Part shown: positions 43,064-53,273 of the stretch, one piece after another
How positions within the stretch are numbered: the stretch's first letter is position 1
How the letters are laid out: every line of letters starts with the position of its first letter
DNA from: Paraburkholderia bryophila
Lineage (GTDB): Bacteria; Pseudomonadota; Gammaproteobacteria; Burkholderiales; Burkholderiaceae
Reading direction: 5' to 3'
Length of the DNA: 64,000 bases
Assembly (NCBI RefSeq): GCF_013409255.1
Contig: NZ_JACCAS010000002.1
Coordinates: 3,214,001-3,278,000, forward strand
The notes under the pieces: generated by a model
Databases searched by the model: none
The model's input: the letters and a program-made list of their open reading frames with translations, nothing else
Told to the model about the DNA's origin: nothing
Translations under genes and position numbers: made by a program

Positions 43064-43432
43064 TTAACCGCCGCCACCGCCCTGTGTGCCGATGGTGATC
43101 TTGTTGTTCACCGACTTCACGCCGGCCACACCCTTCGCGACTTCTTCCGCTTGCGGAATCTGTGCGCCGTTAGGCACCGATCCCGTCAACGTTACCGCAC
43201 CGCCGCGAGCCCGGACAAACACGTTCGAAACGTCGAAGCCCTGGGCTTTCGCCAATGCTTTGCGCACTTGCAGGCCCAACGTGCGGTCCGTCTTCTTCAC
43301 GGATTTTGCACTCGGCGCCGCCATGCCCATGTCGCCGGACGCCATCGCATCGCTCGCCTGGGCATAGGCGCTGGACGCCGTCGCCACACACAATGCAATG
43401 CCGAGCGCCTTCAAAAGATTGACTGTTTTCAC
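43064..43432 (-). CDS. Secreted BON-domain protein
   Basis: This 122-residue protein has a signal peptide (LLKALGIALCVATASSAYAQ) and a single BON domain (LGLQVRKALAKAQGFDVSNV, then GAVTLTGSVPNGAQIPQAEE and VAGVKSVNNKI). It ends in a Gly tail. BON domains bind phospholipid or envelope surfaces in periplasmic proteins such as OsmY. The start is a GTG at 43432 with GGAGA just upstream; the frame runs further upstream without a convincing N-terminus. It is divergent from the IclR gene. Confidence 0.87.
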   Translation of the reverse strand: MKTVNLLKALGIALCVATASSAYAQASDAMASGDMGMAAPSAKSVKKTDRTLGLQVRKALAKAQGFDVSNVFVRARGGAVTLTGSVPNGAQIPQAEEVAKGVAGVKSVNNKITIGTQGGGGG

Positions 43433-43774
43433 GTTTTCTCCATCCTCGAAAAGTTGATGTCGCTTCGTTGCATGCAAAAAACCACGCGCTTGCGAGCACT
43501 TTTCTGCCCACGAGGAGCACCCTGTCTTGTAGAAGAGTGAGGCTGCGGCGCTCCCGGCGCGCTTAAACAATACTCCAGCCAACGCGCTCATGCTGGAAAA
43601 ACTGGCCGCGGTGTGGTGTGTTTCGATGCGCCCGCCAGGATGCTTTCGACGCGCCAGGGTGGCCGTTCAGAGCGCGCAATGTTTCAGACTATAATTCCGC
43701 GACCCGGATCGCCGACGATCCTTGGGCGCGGTGTGTCCTTCAAATACAGCCGTTTCGCGGGAGCGCGTTTCGTT
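43433..43774. other. Divergent intergenic region, no gene seen
   Basis: This stretch lies between the BON gene (minus) and the IclR gene (plus). The IclR reading frame stays open back to 43613, but those residues do not resemble IclR N-termini. No terminator, tRNA or clear palindrome was seen. The CTGCA-W-TGCAG motif found at other genes of this regulon is absent here. Confidence 0.4.
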
Positions 43775-44668
43775 TTGAGCAAAACCCCTCACAGCCCGGC
43801 CGATCGTCCTGCCGACAGCCCCGATGTCGCCGATCCGGCGCACGCGTCGGCTGCCTCCGCCGCGACGCCTGCGTTGCTCGCTAGTCGCACCGCACACGAA
43901 GCGCATAAGGACGACCGGCACTTCGTCACGGCACTCGCGCGCGGACTCGAAGTTCTCGCGTGTTTTCGTTCGGGCGACAAGTCGCTGAGCAATCAGGAAC
44001 TGGCGCAGCGCTGCCGGCTGCCGAAGTCTACGGTCTCCCGCCTGACCCATACGCTCACGTTGCTCGGTTATCTGATTCATCTGAAAGAGAGCGGTAAATA
44101 CCGGCTCGGTACGGCTTCGCTGGCATTGGGCAGTGCGATGCTGGCGCGCCTCGACGTGCGCAAGATCGCGAGGCCGGTCATGCAGGAACTGGCCGATATC
44201 TCCGGCGCGACGGTGTCGTTGGGCACGCGCGACCGGCTCTCGATGATCTACGTGGAGAACTGCCGCGGTTCGGTCGCCCTCACGTTGACGCTCGAAGTCG
44301 GCTCGCGCATTCCGGTCGCCACGTCCGCGATCGGGCGTGCCTGGCTGGCGGCGATTCCCGAGCACGATCGTCTCAACTTCATGGAGCAGGTGCGCGAACT
44401 CGATCACGTTGCATGGCCCAAAACCCGCCGTGGCATTGAAAAAGCGCTCGACGATTACAGCACGCTCGGTGTGACGACTTCGTTCGGCGACTGGCAGAAA
44501 GACGTGAACGGCATTGCTCGTGCATTCCAGCCGGGCGGCGAACTGCCCATCATGGCGATCAATGTGGGCGGTCCGTCATTCAAGCTTTCGAAAGAGTTTC
44601 TGCTCGAAGAAGTGCGGCCGCGCCTGATCGACGTGGTGACGCAACTGGAAACGGCGCTGTCGCATTGA
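43775..44668 (+). CDS. IclR-family transcriptional regulator
   Basis: This 297-residue regulator (from the TTG at 43775, with GGGAG about 11 bases upstream) begins with an Ala/Pro-rich flexible stretch. It has the IclR winged helix (FVTALARGLEVLACFRSGDK, then LAQRCRLPKSTVSRLTHTLT) and the ligand-binding domain (ISGATVSLGTRDRLSMIYVE, then VATSAIGRAWLAA). IclR proteins sense aromatic or aliphatic acids. It is convergent with the acyl-CoA dehydrogenase gene and likely regulates the catabolic genes from 44697 to 57744 through the CTGCA-W-TGCAG motif. Confidence 0.9.
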   Translation: MSKTPHSPADRPADSPDVADPAHASAASAATPALLASRTAHEAHKDDRHFVTALARGLEVLACFRSGDKSLSNQELAQRCRLPKSTVSRLTHTLTLLGYLIHLKESGKYRLGTASLALGSAMLARLDVRKIARPVMQELADISGATVSLGTRDRLSMIYVENCRGSVALTLTLEVGSRIPVATSAIGRAWLAAIPEHDRLNFMEQVRELDHVAWPKTRRGIEKALDDYSTLGVTTSFGDWQKDVNGIARAFQPGGELPIMAINVGGPSFKLSKEFLLEEVRPRLIDVVTQLETALSH

Positions 44669-44696
44669 GCGGCCGCGTGCTGAATAAACCACTACA

Positions 44697-46508
44697 TCAG
44701 AACCACTGCGGCGCCATGCTGAGCGTGGTGTCGTCCAGACCACGCAACGTGGTGAGCATCAGCGAGACACGCGGCAATTCCCAGCGGAAGAACCATTGGC
44801 ACGCGTGCAGCTTGCCGCGATAGAAATCCATGTCCGCCGTGTTGCTCGCCTTCGGTAGCGCGGCGCTCGCAACGATCGCCTGCCGCAACCACGTCCACGC
44901 CACCACGATATGACCGAATGCTTCGAGAAAAGCATTCGCATTGGCGAGCGCGCGTTCGCTTTCGTGGGCGAGCGTGGGCAGCAACGCCTCCACCGTCCCG
45001 GTCAATTCGCGCCATGCCTGACTCAACGCCTCCGCATGCGCTTGCAGCGGCGCATGAGCATGAGCGTGCGCGGCCTCCAGGGTGCGTTCAATTTCGCGTT
45101 CCAGTTGCTTGAGCGCGGCACCCTGTTTCATCACCACTTTGCGGCCCAGCAGATCGATTGCCTGAATGCCGTGGGTACCTTCGTGAATCATGTTCAGACG
45201 GTTGTCGCGATAGAACTGCTCGACCGGATATTCGCGCGTATAACCGTAGCCGCCGTGAATCTGGATCGCGAGGCTATTCGCTTCGAGACACCATTGCGAC
45301 GGCCAGGATTTCACCACCGGCGTCAGCAGATCGAGCAGCAGGCCCGCTTCGGCGCGCGCGGTATCGCTCTCGCCGGTGTTCTGTTCGTCGACGAGACGCG
45401 CCGCGTACAGACACAATGCATACGCGCCTTCCACATAGGCTTTTTGCGCTAGCAGCATGCGGCGCACGTCCGCATGTTCGATCAGCGGCAGTTGCGGATC
45501 GAGCGGGTTCTTGTTGTCCGGGCGACGTCCTTGCGGCCGTTCGCGCGCATAGTCGAGCGACGCCAGATAGCCGCGATAGCCCAGCATCACCGCGCCGAGA
45601 CCGACGCCGATACGCGCCTCGTTCATCATGTGGAACATGCAGGCGAGACCCTGATGTGGTTCGCCAACCAGCTCGCCAATACACTCGCCATGCTCGCCGA
45701 ACGACAGCATGGTCGACGTCGTGCCGCGCCATCCCATCTTGTGAATCAGCCCGGCGAGCGCGACGTCGTTGCGCGCACCGCGGCTGCCGTCTTCATTGAC
45801 GTGGTACTTCGGCACCGTGAAGAGCGAAATGCCTTTGACGCCCGGCGGCCCGCCGGGAATCCGCGCGAGCACGAGGTGCACGATGTTCTCGCTCAGTTCG
45901 TGGTCGCCGCCTGAAATGAATATCTTGTTGCCGCGAATCGAGTAAGTGCCGTCTGCGTTGAGCGTGGCGCTGGTGACGAGATCGGACAGGCTCGAACCGG
46001 CTTGCGGTTCGGTGAGTGCCATGGTCCCGAACGCGCGGCCTTCGAATAGCGCCTGCAGGTACTTGCGCTTTTGCACCGCGCTGCCGAAACGTTCGATGAC
46101 ATTCGCATTCGCCGTGGTCAGCATCGCGTAAGACGAGGTGGCGATGTTGGCGCTCTTGAAGAGCGACAGGCAGGCAAACGAAATCACCGACGGCAATTGC
46201 ATGCCGCCCCATTCGTAGTCTTTGCCCGCGGCGAGAAAACCGGTGGCGCGCAATGCGTCCAGCGCCTCTTTTACTTCGGCCGGCAGGGTGACCCGTTCAC
46301 CGTCGAATTGCGGTTCATGTTCGTCGGACAGGCGGTTGTGCGTGGCGAACTTTTCGGCGGCGACCGCGTGCGCGGTATCGAGCGCTGCGTTGAAGGTCTC
46401 GCGGCTGTGGTCCGCGTGCCGCGCGCGACGGGTGAGCGTCTCCGCCTCGAGCACCTCGAACAACTGGAACTCCAGATCCCGCGAGTTGATGATCAGCGCA
46501 TCTTGCAT
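44697..46508 (-). CDS. Acyl-CoA dehydrogenase, large form
   Basis: This 603-residue flavoprotein oxidises an acyl-CoA to the 2,3-enoyl-CoA. It has the large-form layout: an N-terminal helical extra segment, the ACAD core (ALTEPQAGSSLSDLVTSA, then GNKIFISGGDHE) and a C-terminal helical domain of about 120 residues. YPVEQFYRDNRLNMIHEGTH carries the likely catalytic Glu in IHEGT. It is longer than standard ACADs (about 380) and like the AcdA-type 600-residue forms. It is divergent from the SDR at 46773. A half-site TGCAGAAC lies about 32 bp upstream of its start. Confidence 0.92.
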   Translation of the reverse strand: MQDALIINSRDLEFQLFEVLEAETLTRRARHADHSRETFNAALDTAHAVAAEKFATHNRLSDEHEPQFDGERVTLPAEVKEALDALRATGFLAAGKDYEWGGMQLPSVISFACLSLFKSANIATSSYAMLTTANANVIERFGSAVQKRKYLQALFEGRAFGTMALTEPQAGSSLSDLVTSATLNADGTYSIRGNKIFISGGDHELSENIVHLVLARIPGGPPGVKGISLFTVPKYHVNEDGSRGARNDVALAGLIHKMGWRGTTSTMLSFGEHGECIGELVGEPHQGLACMFHMMNEARIGVGLGAVMLGYRGYLASLDYARERPQGRRPDNKNPLDPQLPLIEHADVRRMLLAQKAYVEGAYALCLYAARLVDEQNTGESDTARAEAGLLLDLLTPVVKSWPSQWCLEANSLAIQIHGGYGYTREYPVEQFYRDNRLNMIHEGTHGIQAIDLLGRKVVMKQGAALKQLEREIERTLEAAHAHAHAPLQAHAEALSQAWRELTGTVEALLPTLAHESERALANANAFLEAFGHIVVAWTWLRQAIVASAALPKASNTADMDFYRGKLHACQWFFRWELPRVSLMLTTLRGLDDTTLSMAPQWF

Positions 46509-46539
46509 GAAAGAAGACCTGTTCGAAGATAAGCCGCTA

Positions 46540-46547
46540 TGCAGAAC
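46540..46547. promoter_or_regulatory. TGCAGAAC half-site upstream of the acyl-CoA dehydrogenase
   Basis: TGCAGAAC matches the right arm of the extended palindrome at 58187-58207. It lies about 32 bp upstream of the acyl-CoA dehydrogenase start in the divergent control region. The left arm is not conserved, so this may be a weak or chance site. Confidence 0.3.
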
Positions 46548-46740
46548 AGCTAGACAGGGTGTGCGAAAAACACACCGCCAGGGTTCCGTACAGCGCGATG
46601 GAAAAGCGCGGTATTCGGGTAAGTCCTGATCATCCGCCGATCAACGACGCATGCCAGTCTATAACAAAAGTGAATGGGCGTGCTTTTATTTACAGGCCGA
46701 ATTCCGGCACGTATGATGGTCGAAAAAACTGGAATACCAA

Positions 46741-46753
46741 TCTGCATTGCAGA
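46741..46753. promoter_or_regulatory. Palindrome TCTGCA-T-TGCAGA, candidate IclR operator
   Basis: A perfect 13-bp palindrome with 6-bp arms lies 20 bp upstream of the SDR start at 46773, overlapping the expected early transcribed or promoter region. The same core recurs at 58057-58067 and 58187-58207. The IclR gene nearby and the shared pathway genes make an IclR operator the most likely reading. Confidence 0.55.
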
Positions 46754-46772
46754 ACAAATGGAGGAGCATAGG

Positions 46773-47546
46773 ATGTCTGTGAAAGACCTGTTTCAACTGG
46801 ACGGCAAGGTTGCACTGATCACCGGCGGTTCGCGTGGACTCGGCCTGCAAATGGCCGAAGCACTCGGCGAAATGGGCTGCCGTGTCGCCATCACCGCGCG
46901 CAAGACGGACGAGTTGGCGCAAGCCAAAGAACATCTGCAAAGCCGCGGTATCGAAGTGCAGACGGTGGTCAACGATCTGCAGCGTTTCGAGGGCATTCCG
47001 GGGCTGGTCGATGAAGTGCTGGGTGTGCATGGCCGCATCGATATTCTGGTGAACAACGCGGGCGCGACGTGGGGCGCACCCGCCGAAGACTATCCCGACG
47101 AAGCGTGGCACAAGGTGATGAACCTGAACGTCAACGCGCCGTTCTTCCTCGCACGAGAAGTCGGTAAGCGCAGCATGATTCCGCGGCGGGCGGGCAAGAT
47201 TGTCAATATCGCTTCGGTGGCTGGATTGAAGGGTTCGCCGCCTGGCATGAATACGATCGCGTACAACACGTCGAAGGCCGCGGCGATCAATTTCACGCGA
47301 GCGCTCGCGGCCGAATGGGGCAAGTACAACATCAACGTCAACGCGATCTGCCCAGGGTTTTTCCCGTCGAAGATGTCGGCGGGATTGCTCGATCAACTCG
47401 AAGACACCATCGTCTCGCGCACGCCGTTGCAGCGTCTGGGCGGCGACGAAGATCTCAAGGGCCCGATTGTGTTTCTCGCGAGTGAAGCGTCGCGTCATAT
47501 CACCGGCCAGTATTTCGCGGTGGATGGTGGGTCTATCATCGTTTGA
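46773..47546 (+). CDS. SDR oxidoreductase (3-hydroxyacyl-CoA/ketoreductase type)
   Basis: This 257-residue classical SDR has TGGSRGLGLQMAEALGE for cofactor binding, NNAGATWG, and the catalytic Ser in IASVAGL with YNTSKAAAINFTRALAAEW. The C-terminal VDGGSIIV is typical. The ATG at 46773 follows GGAGGAG; the frame extends to 46674 but lacks similarity. It is the first gene of a four-gene unit with two CoA ligases and another SDR. The likely role is oxidation of a hydroxyacyl-CoA or hydroxylated ring intermediate. Confidence 0.9.
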   Translation: MSVKDLFQLDGKVALITGGSRGLGLQMAEALGEMGCRVAITARKTDELAQAKEHLQSRGIEVQTVVNDLQRFEGIPGLVDEVLGVHGRIDILVNNAGATWGAPAEDYPDEAWHKVMNLNVNAPFFLAREVGKRSMIPRRAGKIVNIASVAGLKGSPPGMNTIAYNTSKAAAINFTRALAAEWGKYNINVNAICPGFFPSKMSAGLLDQLEDTIVSRTPLQRLGGDEDLKGPIVFLASEASRHITGQYFAVDGGSIIV

Positions 47547-47569
47547 GCGGCGGGTCGACAGGAGACGTC

Positions 47570-49339
47570 ATGAATCAACTTCATCATCCGCATTGGCCGC
47601 CGCAAGTGCCGTTGCATCTGACGCTGCCGGAAACCAATCTGTTCTATAACGCCGAGGTCTCGGCGGCGCGCTTTCCCGACAAACCGTTTATCCTCTTCTA
47701 CGACACCCCGATCACGTTCGCCGAGTTCAAGGACGAGGCTGAGCGGGTCGCCGGTTTTCTGCAGCACGAGTGCCACGTCAAGGCGGGCGATCGCGTGTTG
47801 CTGTATATGCAGAACAGTCCGCAATGGATCGTCGCGTATTACGGCATTCTGCGGGCGAATGCCGTCGTGGTGCCGGTCAACCCGATGAACCTGGGCGTCG
47901 AGTTGGCGCACTACGTCGAGGACAGCGGGGCGACTACGATCATCGCGCCGCAGTGTCTGTTTCCAAATGTCGAGCCGTTGATCGGCAGCGGGCCGGGGCA
48001 GGGTATCGAGCACGCAATCGTCGCTACGTATAGCGATTATCTGAAGCGGCCGTCGCCGCTTGCCGTGCCGGAATTCGTCGCGGCGCCGCGCAAAACGTTC
48101 ACGATTCCCGGCGTCACGCCGTGGCAGGACGTACTCGATCGACGCTTTACGCCCGGGCCGCTCACGAGCCGTGCCGACGATCTGTGCGTGATGCCGTATA
48201 CATCCGGCACGACAGGCAAACCGAAGGGTTGCATGCATACGCATCGCAGCGTGATGAGCACGCTGCTGGGCGGCTGCGTGTGGTTCGCGGCGCCGTCGGA
48301 TGGGGTGTATCTGTCGGTGTTGCCGCTGTTTCACGTGACCGGCATGCAGGGCGGCATGAACGCCGCGATTTATTCCGGCGCGACCATTGTGCTGATGCCG
48401 CGCTGGGATCGCGAAACCGCCGCGCAATGCATGCAGCGCTATCGCGTGACCGCGTGGCAGTCGATCTCCACGATGATGGTCGACTTTCTGTCGAACCCGA
48501 AACTCGGCGACTACGATCTGTCGAGCCTGAGCGGCGCGCGCGGCGGCGGCGCGGCCATGCCCGACGCGATTGCGAAGAAACTCAAGGCGCTGACCGGGCT
48601 CGATTACGTCGAAGGCTACGGCATGACCGAAACGATTGCCGGCACCCACATCAACCCGCCGCATCGTCCGAAAGCGCAGTGCCTCGGCATTCCCGTGTTC
48701 GACGTGGATTCGCGCGTGATCGATCCGGCTTCGCTACAGGAATTGCCGCAAGGCGAAACCGGCGAGATCGTCGTGAATGCACCGCAAGTCATGCAAGGCT
48801 ATTGGCGCAATCCGAAGGCGACCGAAGAAGCGTTCGTCGAACTCGACGGCAAGCGCTTTCTGCGCACCGGCGACCTGGGGCATATCGACGAAGACGGTTA
48901 TTTCTTCATGACCGACCGTCTGAAGCGGATGATCAACGCGTCCGGCTACAAGGTGTGGCCGGCGGAAGTGGAGGCGCTGATGTACCGGCATCCGGCGATT
49001 CACGAGGTGTGTGTGATCGGCGTGAAAGACGAGAAGCGCGGCGAGACGGTAAAGGCGCTGGTGGTCGCCGACGAAGCGCATGCGGGCACGCTCACCGAGC
49101 AGGACGTTATCGACTGGTCGCATGAGCAGATGGCGCCGTACAAGGCGCCGCGGATTGTCGAGTTCGTGACGTCGTTGCCGAAATCGGGCAGCGGCAAGAT
49201 TTTGTGGCGCAAGTTGCAGGAGGAAGACGCGGCGCGCGCGGCGGCGGCTCGTAGTGGTAACAGCAATGGCAACGGCAACGGCAATGGCAACGGCAACGGC
49301 AATGGCAACGGCAACGGCAACGGAGGCGCATCGCAATGA
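47570..49339 (+). CDS. Acyl-CoA synthetase (AMP-dependent ligase) with Asn-Gly tail
   Basis: This 589-residue member of the ANL superfamily activates a carboxylic acid to its CoA thioester via an acyl-AMP. The AMP loop is MPYTSGTTGKPKGCMHTH. Other motifs are GYGMTETIAGTH, FLRTGDLGHIDEDGYFFMTD, and the catalytic Lys region in SGSGKILWRKLQEED. AGGAGAC precedes the ATG. The last 30 residues are an Asn-Gly repeat encoded by an 18-bp tandem repeat. The stop overlaps the second ligase start. The N-terminal style resembles long- or medium-chain fatty acid ligases; the substrate is not known. Confidence 0.92.
   Translation: MNQLHHPHWPPQVPLHLTLPETNLFYNAEVSAARFPDKPFILFYDTPITFAEFKDEAERVAGFLQHECHVKAGDRVLLYMQNSPQWIVAYYGILRANAVVVPVNPMNLGVELAHYVEDSGATTIIAPQCLFPNVEPLIGSGPGQGIEHAIVATYSDYLKRPSPLAVPEFVAAPRKTFTIPGVTPWQDVLDRRFTPGPLTSRADDLCVMPYTSGTTGKPKGCMHTHRSVMSTLLGGCVWFAAPSDGVYLSVLPLFHVTGMQGGMNAAIYSGATIVLMPRWDRETAAQCMQRYRVTAWQSISTMMVDFLSNPKLGDYDLSSLSGARGGGAAMPDAIAKKLKALTGLDYVEGYGMTETIAGTHINPPHRPKAQCLGIPVFDVDSRVIDPASLQELPQGETGEIVVNAPQVMQGYWRNPKATEEAFVELDGKRFLRTGDLGHIDEDGYFFMTDRLKRMINASGYKVWPAEVEALMYRHPAIHEVCVIGVKDEKRGETVKALVVADEAHAGTLTEQDVIDWSHEQMAPYKAPRIVEFVTSLPKSGSGKILWRKLQEEDAARAAAARSGNSNGNGNGNGNGNGNGNGNGNGGASQ
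49268..49321 (+). repeat. 18-bp tandem repeat encoding Asn-Gly units
   Basis: Three copies of an 18-bp unit made of GGCAAC and GGCAAT hexamers (last copy GGCAAC throughout) lie at the 3' end of the CoA ligase gene. They encode alternating Gly and Asn. Hexamer changes by slippage would keep the frame. The next gene starts 15 bp after the repeat. Confidence 0.85.
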
Positions 49340-50910
49340 CATGGCTCGATGCGTTAGTGGATGAACCGTTCGTCTGCATTACGGATATGCTGCGTCGCTT
49401 CGCCGGCGAGCGCGGCGACCACGCGGCCTTGATCTGCGGTGGAGAAGTGCTGAGCTACGCCGCGCTCGACGCGCGCGTCGAGCGTTTTGCCGCCGCGTTG
49501 CAGCGCGACGGTATTCAGCCTCGCGATGCGATTGCGTTGTGCGCGGGCGCGTCGGTGGATTACGCGGTGGCGTTTCTCGGCGGCTTGCGTGCCGGGGCCG
49601 CGGTGGCGCCGCTTGCGCCTTCGTCGAGTGCGGCCAGTCTGGTCAGCATGATCGGCAATTCCGGCGCGCGGCTGCTGTTTCTCGACGCCGACGTGAAGCG
49701 CCTGCTCGAACCGGTCGCCGCGCAAATCAGCGCCACGCCGATCGCGCTGGATTCGCACGCGGGCAGCCTCGCGCTCGATACGTGGCTCGCGCCGCAAGGC
49801 GCCGTGGCCGCCGCCGTGACAATCGATCCCGCGTGGCCGTTCAACATCATCTATTCGTCCGGCACCACGGGCACGCCGAAAGGCATCGTGCAGTCGCACG
49901 GCATGCGTTGGGCGTACGCGGCACGCAGCATTCAGCGCGGCTATGGTCCCGACGCCACGACGCTGATCTCCACACCGCTGTATTCGAACACCACGCTGGT
50001 GAGCTTCATGCCGACGCTGACGTTCGGCGGCACGGTGGTGTTGATGCCGAAGTTCGAGGCCACGCGTTATCTGGAACTCGCGCAGCAACACCGCGTCACG
50101 CACACCATGCTGGTGCCGGTGCAGTATCAGCGGCTGATGGCGCATCCGGAATTCGATCGCTACGACCTCTCCAGCTTCCAGGCGAAGTTCTGCACCAGCG
50201 CGCCGTTCGCGGCGAGCATCAAGGCGGACGTGGTGCGCCGCTGGCCCGGCCGGCTCACCGAGTACTACGGCATGACCGAAGGCGGCGGCTCGTGCCAGCT
50301 GGAGGCCGACGTGTATCCGACCAAACTGCACACGGTCGGCCAACCGGTGGAAGGCCACGATGTCCGTCTGATCGACGAGCTCGGGCGCGAAGTCGCGGCG
50401 GGCGAGGTCGGTGAAATCGTCGGCCATTCGCCGGCGATGATGACCGGCTATTACCGGCAGCCCGAGAAGACCGTCGAGGCGGAATGGTACGACCCGAGCG
50501 GCAAGCGCTTTATCCGTACCGGCGACATGGGCCGCTTCGACGTCGATGGGTTTCTGACGCTGCTCGATCGCAAGAAAGACATGATCATCTCCGGCGGCTT
50601 CAATGTGTATCCGAGCGATCTGGAGGCGGAACTGCGCGAACATCCGGACGTCGCGGATGTGGCCGTGATCGGTACGCAATCGGAGCAATGGGGCGAGACG
50701 CCGGTCGCGTTCGTGGTGCGCCGTCCACTTGCACAAATCGATGAAGACACGTTGCTCGCATGGGTCAATGCGCGGGTCGGCAAGATGCAGCGGCTGTCCG
50801 CGCTGACGTTTGTCGACAGTTTGCCGCGCAGTCCGATCGGCAAGGTGTTGAAGCGCGAATTGCGCGAGCGGTTTTATCCCGCTGCGCACGAGGGAAAAAC
50901 GTCGGCGTAG
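49336..50910 (+). CDS. Second acyl-CoA synthetase (4-coumarate-CoA-ligase-like)
   Basis: This 524-residue ANL-superfamily ligase has the AMP-binding loop IIYSSGTTGTPKGIVQSH. It also has TEYYGMTEGGGSC, FIRTGDMGRFDVDGFLTLLD and a C-terminal catalytic Lys in SPIGKVLKRELRER. It shares layout with 4-coumarate and medium-chain acid ligases. It overlaps the first ligase by 4 bp (ATGA). Two different ligases in one operon suggest that two acids, or an acid and its degradation product, are activated. Confidence 0.92.
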   Translation: MTWLDALVDEPFVCITDMLRRFAGERGDHAALICGGEVLSYAALDARVERFAAALQRDGIQPRDAIALCAGASVDYAVAFLGGLRAGAAVAPLAPSSSAASLVSMIGNSGARLLFLDADVKRLLEPVAAQISATPIALDSHAGSLALDTWLAPQGAVAAAVTIDPAWPFNIIYSSGTTGTPKGIVQSHGMRWAYAARSIQRGYGPDATTLISTPLYSNTTLVSFMPTLTFGGTVVLMPKFEATRYLELAQQHRVTHTMLVPVQYQRLMAHPEFDRYDLSSFQAKFCTSAPFAASIKADVVRRWPGRLTEYYGMTEGGGSCQLEADVYPTKLHTVGQPVEGHDVRLIDELGREVAAGEVGEIVGHSPAMMTGYYRQPEKTVEAEWYDPSGKRFIRTGDMGRFDVDGFLTLLDRKKDMIISGGFNVYPSDLEAELREHPDVADVAVIGTQSEQWGETPVAFVVRRPLAQIDEDTLLAWVNARVGKMQRLSALTFVDSLPRSPIGKVLKRELRERFYPAAHEGKTSA

Positions 50911-50955
50911 CCGAACCCATACTGAAGCGGGCAGCACCAACCACGGGACAAACGC

Positions 50956-51861
50956 ATGGACAATTTCGCAGACAAGGTTGCGGTGATCACGGGTGCCGGT
51001 TCCGGCTTCGGCCGGGAATTCGCGCGGCTCGGCACGAAACTCGGCATGCGTCTCGTGCTGGCCGACGTGCAGCAAGACGCGCTCGACGAAACTTTCGCCG
51101 AAGTCGAAGCGGCCGGTGCGAAGGCCATTGCGCGTCGCGTCGACGTCGCAAAGGGCGACGAGATCGATGCGCTGGCGCGCGACACACTGGCCACGTTCGG
51201 CAGCGTGCATCTCGTGTTCAACAACGCGGGCGTGGGCGGCAGCGGCGGGCTCGTGTGGGAAAACACCGAACGCGACTGGCAGTGGCTGCTCGGCGTCAAT
51301 CTGTGGGGCGTGATTCACGGCGTGCGCGCGTTCACGCCGCTGATGCTGGACGCCGCGAAACGCGACCCGGCGTATCGCGGGCATATCGTCAACACGGCGT
51401 CCATGGCCGGCATGCTCAATCCGCCGCTGATGGGGCCGTACAACACGTCCAAGCATGCGGTGGTGTCGCTGACGGAATCGCTGTACCAGGATCTGTCGCT
51501 GGTCACGCAGCAGGTGGCGTGCTCGGTGTTGTGTCCGTATTTCGTGCCGACGGGGATCGCGAAAGCGCAGCGCAACCGTCCGTCGGAACTTGAGAACGAT
51601 GTGCCGCCGACGCTCTCGCAACGCGTGGCGCGAGCGCTGAGCGAGAAGGCGGTGAGTTCGGGTAAGGTGAGCGCGGAAGAGGTCGCGACGATGGTGTTCG
51701 ATGCGATCCGCGCCGAGCAGTTTTATATTTTCTCGCATCCGCAGGCGCTCGCCGCGGTGAAAACCCGTGCGGACGATATCGTCACGCCGCGCAATCCGAC
51801 CGATCCGTTTGTCGAGCGGCCACAAGTACGCGAGCAGATTATCGAAGCGTTGAAGGGCTAG
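50956..51861 (+). CDS. SDR oxidoreductase
   Basis: This 301-residue SDR has the cofactor motif ITGAGSGFGREFARLG, FNNAGVGGSGGL, and the active site VNTASMAGMLN with YNTSKHAVVSLTESLYQDL. The longer C-terminus (about 45 residues beyond a classical SDR) is typical of a subgroup found in degradation clusters. It is the last gene of the unit before a bidirectional terminator. The likely role is a second alcohol or hydroxyacyl oxidation step. Confidence 0.9.
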   Translation: MDNFADKVAVITGAGSGFGREFARLGTKLGMRLVLADVQQDALDETFAEVEAAGAKAIARRVDVAKGDEIDALARDTLATFGSVHLVFNNAGVGGSGGLVWENTERDWQWLLGVNLWGVIHGVRAFTPLMLDAAKRDPAYRGHIVNTASMAGMLNPPLMGPYNTSKHAVVSLTESLYQDLSLVTQQVACSVLCPYFVPTGIAKAQRNRPSELENDVPPTLSQRVARALSEKAVSSGKVSAEEVATMVFDAIRAEQFYIFSHPQALAAVKTRADDIVTPRNPTDPFVERPQVREQIIEALKG

Positions 51862-51930
51862 TGAGCGAAACCGGCGTGACGCACGCCGGCTTCTCGAATC
51901 AAAACGCGCTTAAAGAAATCCGCAAGAAAA

Positions 51931-51970
51931 AGGCGCCGTCTGAATGAACTTCAAACGGCGCCTTTCTTTT
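51931..51970. terminator. Bidirectional intrinsic terminator
   Basis: AGGCGCCGT (51931-51939) pairs with ACGGCGCCT (51955-51963). TTTCTTTTC follows on the plus strand and the minus strand reads CCTTTTTCTT after its arm. It lies between the SDR gene (plus, ends 51861) and livK (minus, ends 51991), so it serves both operons. Confidence 0.9.
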
Positions 51971-51990
51971 CATCCAGCCTCAGCGTTTCA

Positions 51991-53187
<1,197 letters not shown>

Positions 53188-53273
53188 GCGTGTCTCCTTG
53201 GTAGGGGCGAAATGGGGCGAAACGGAACGAAGCGGGCCGACGCTCATGCCTCGAATCGGTGAAAATCGCGGAT

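Noticed and set aside
49354..51825. Minus-strand open frame of 823 codons opposite the second ligase and SDR
   Set aside because: It crosses two well-supported genes on the plus strand and has no recognisable domain.
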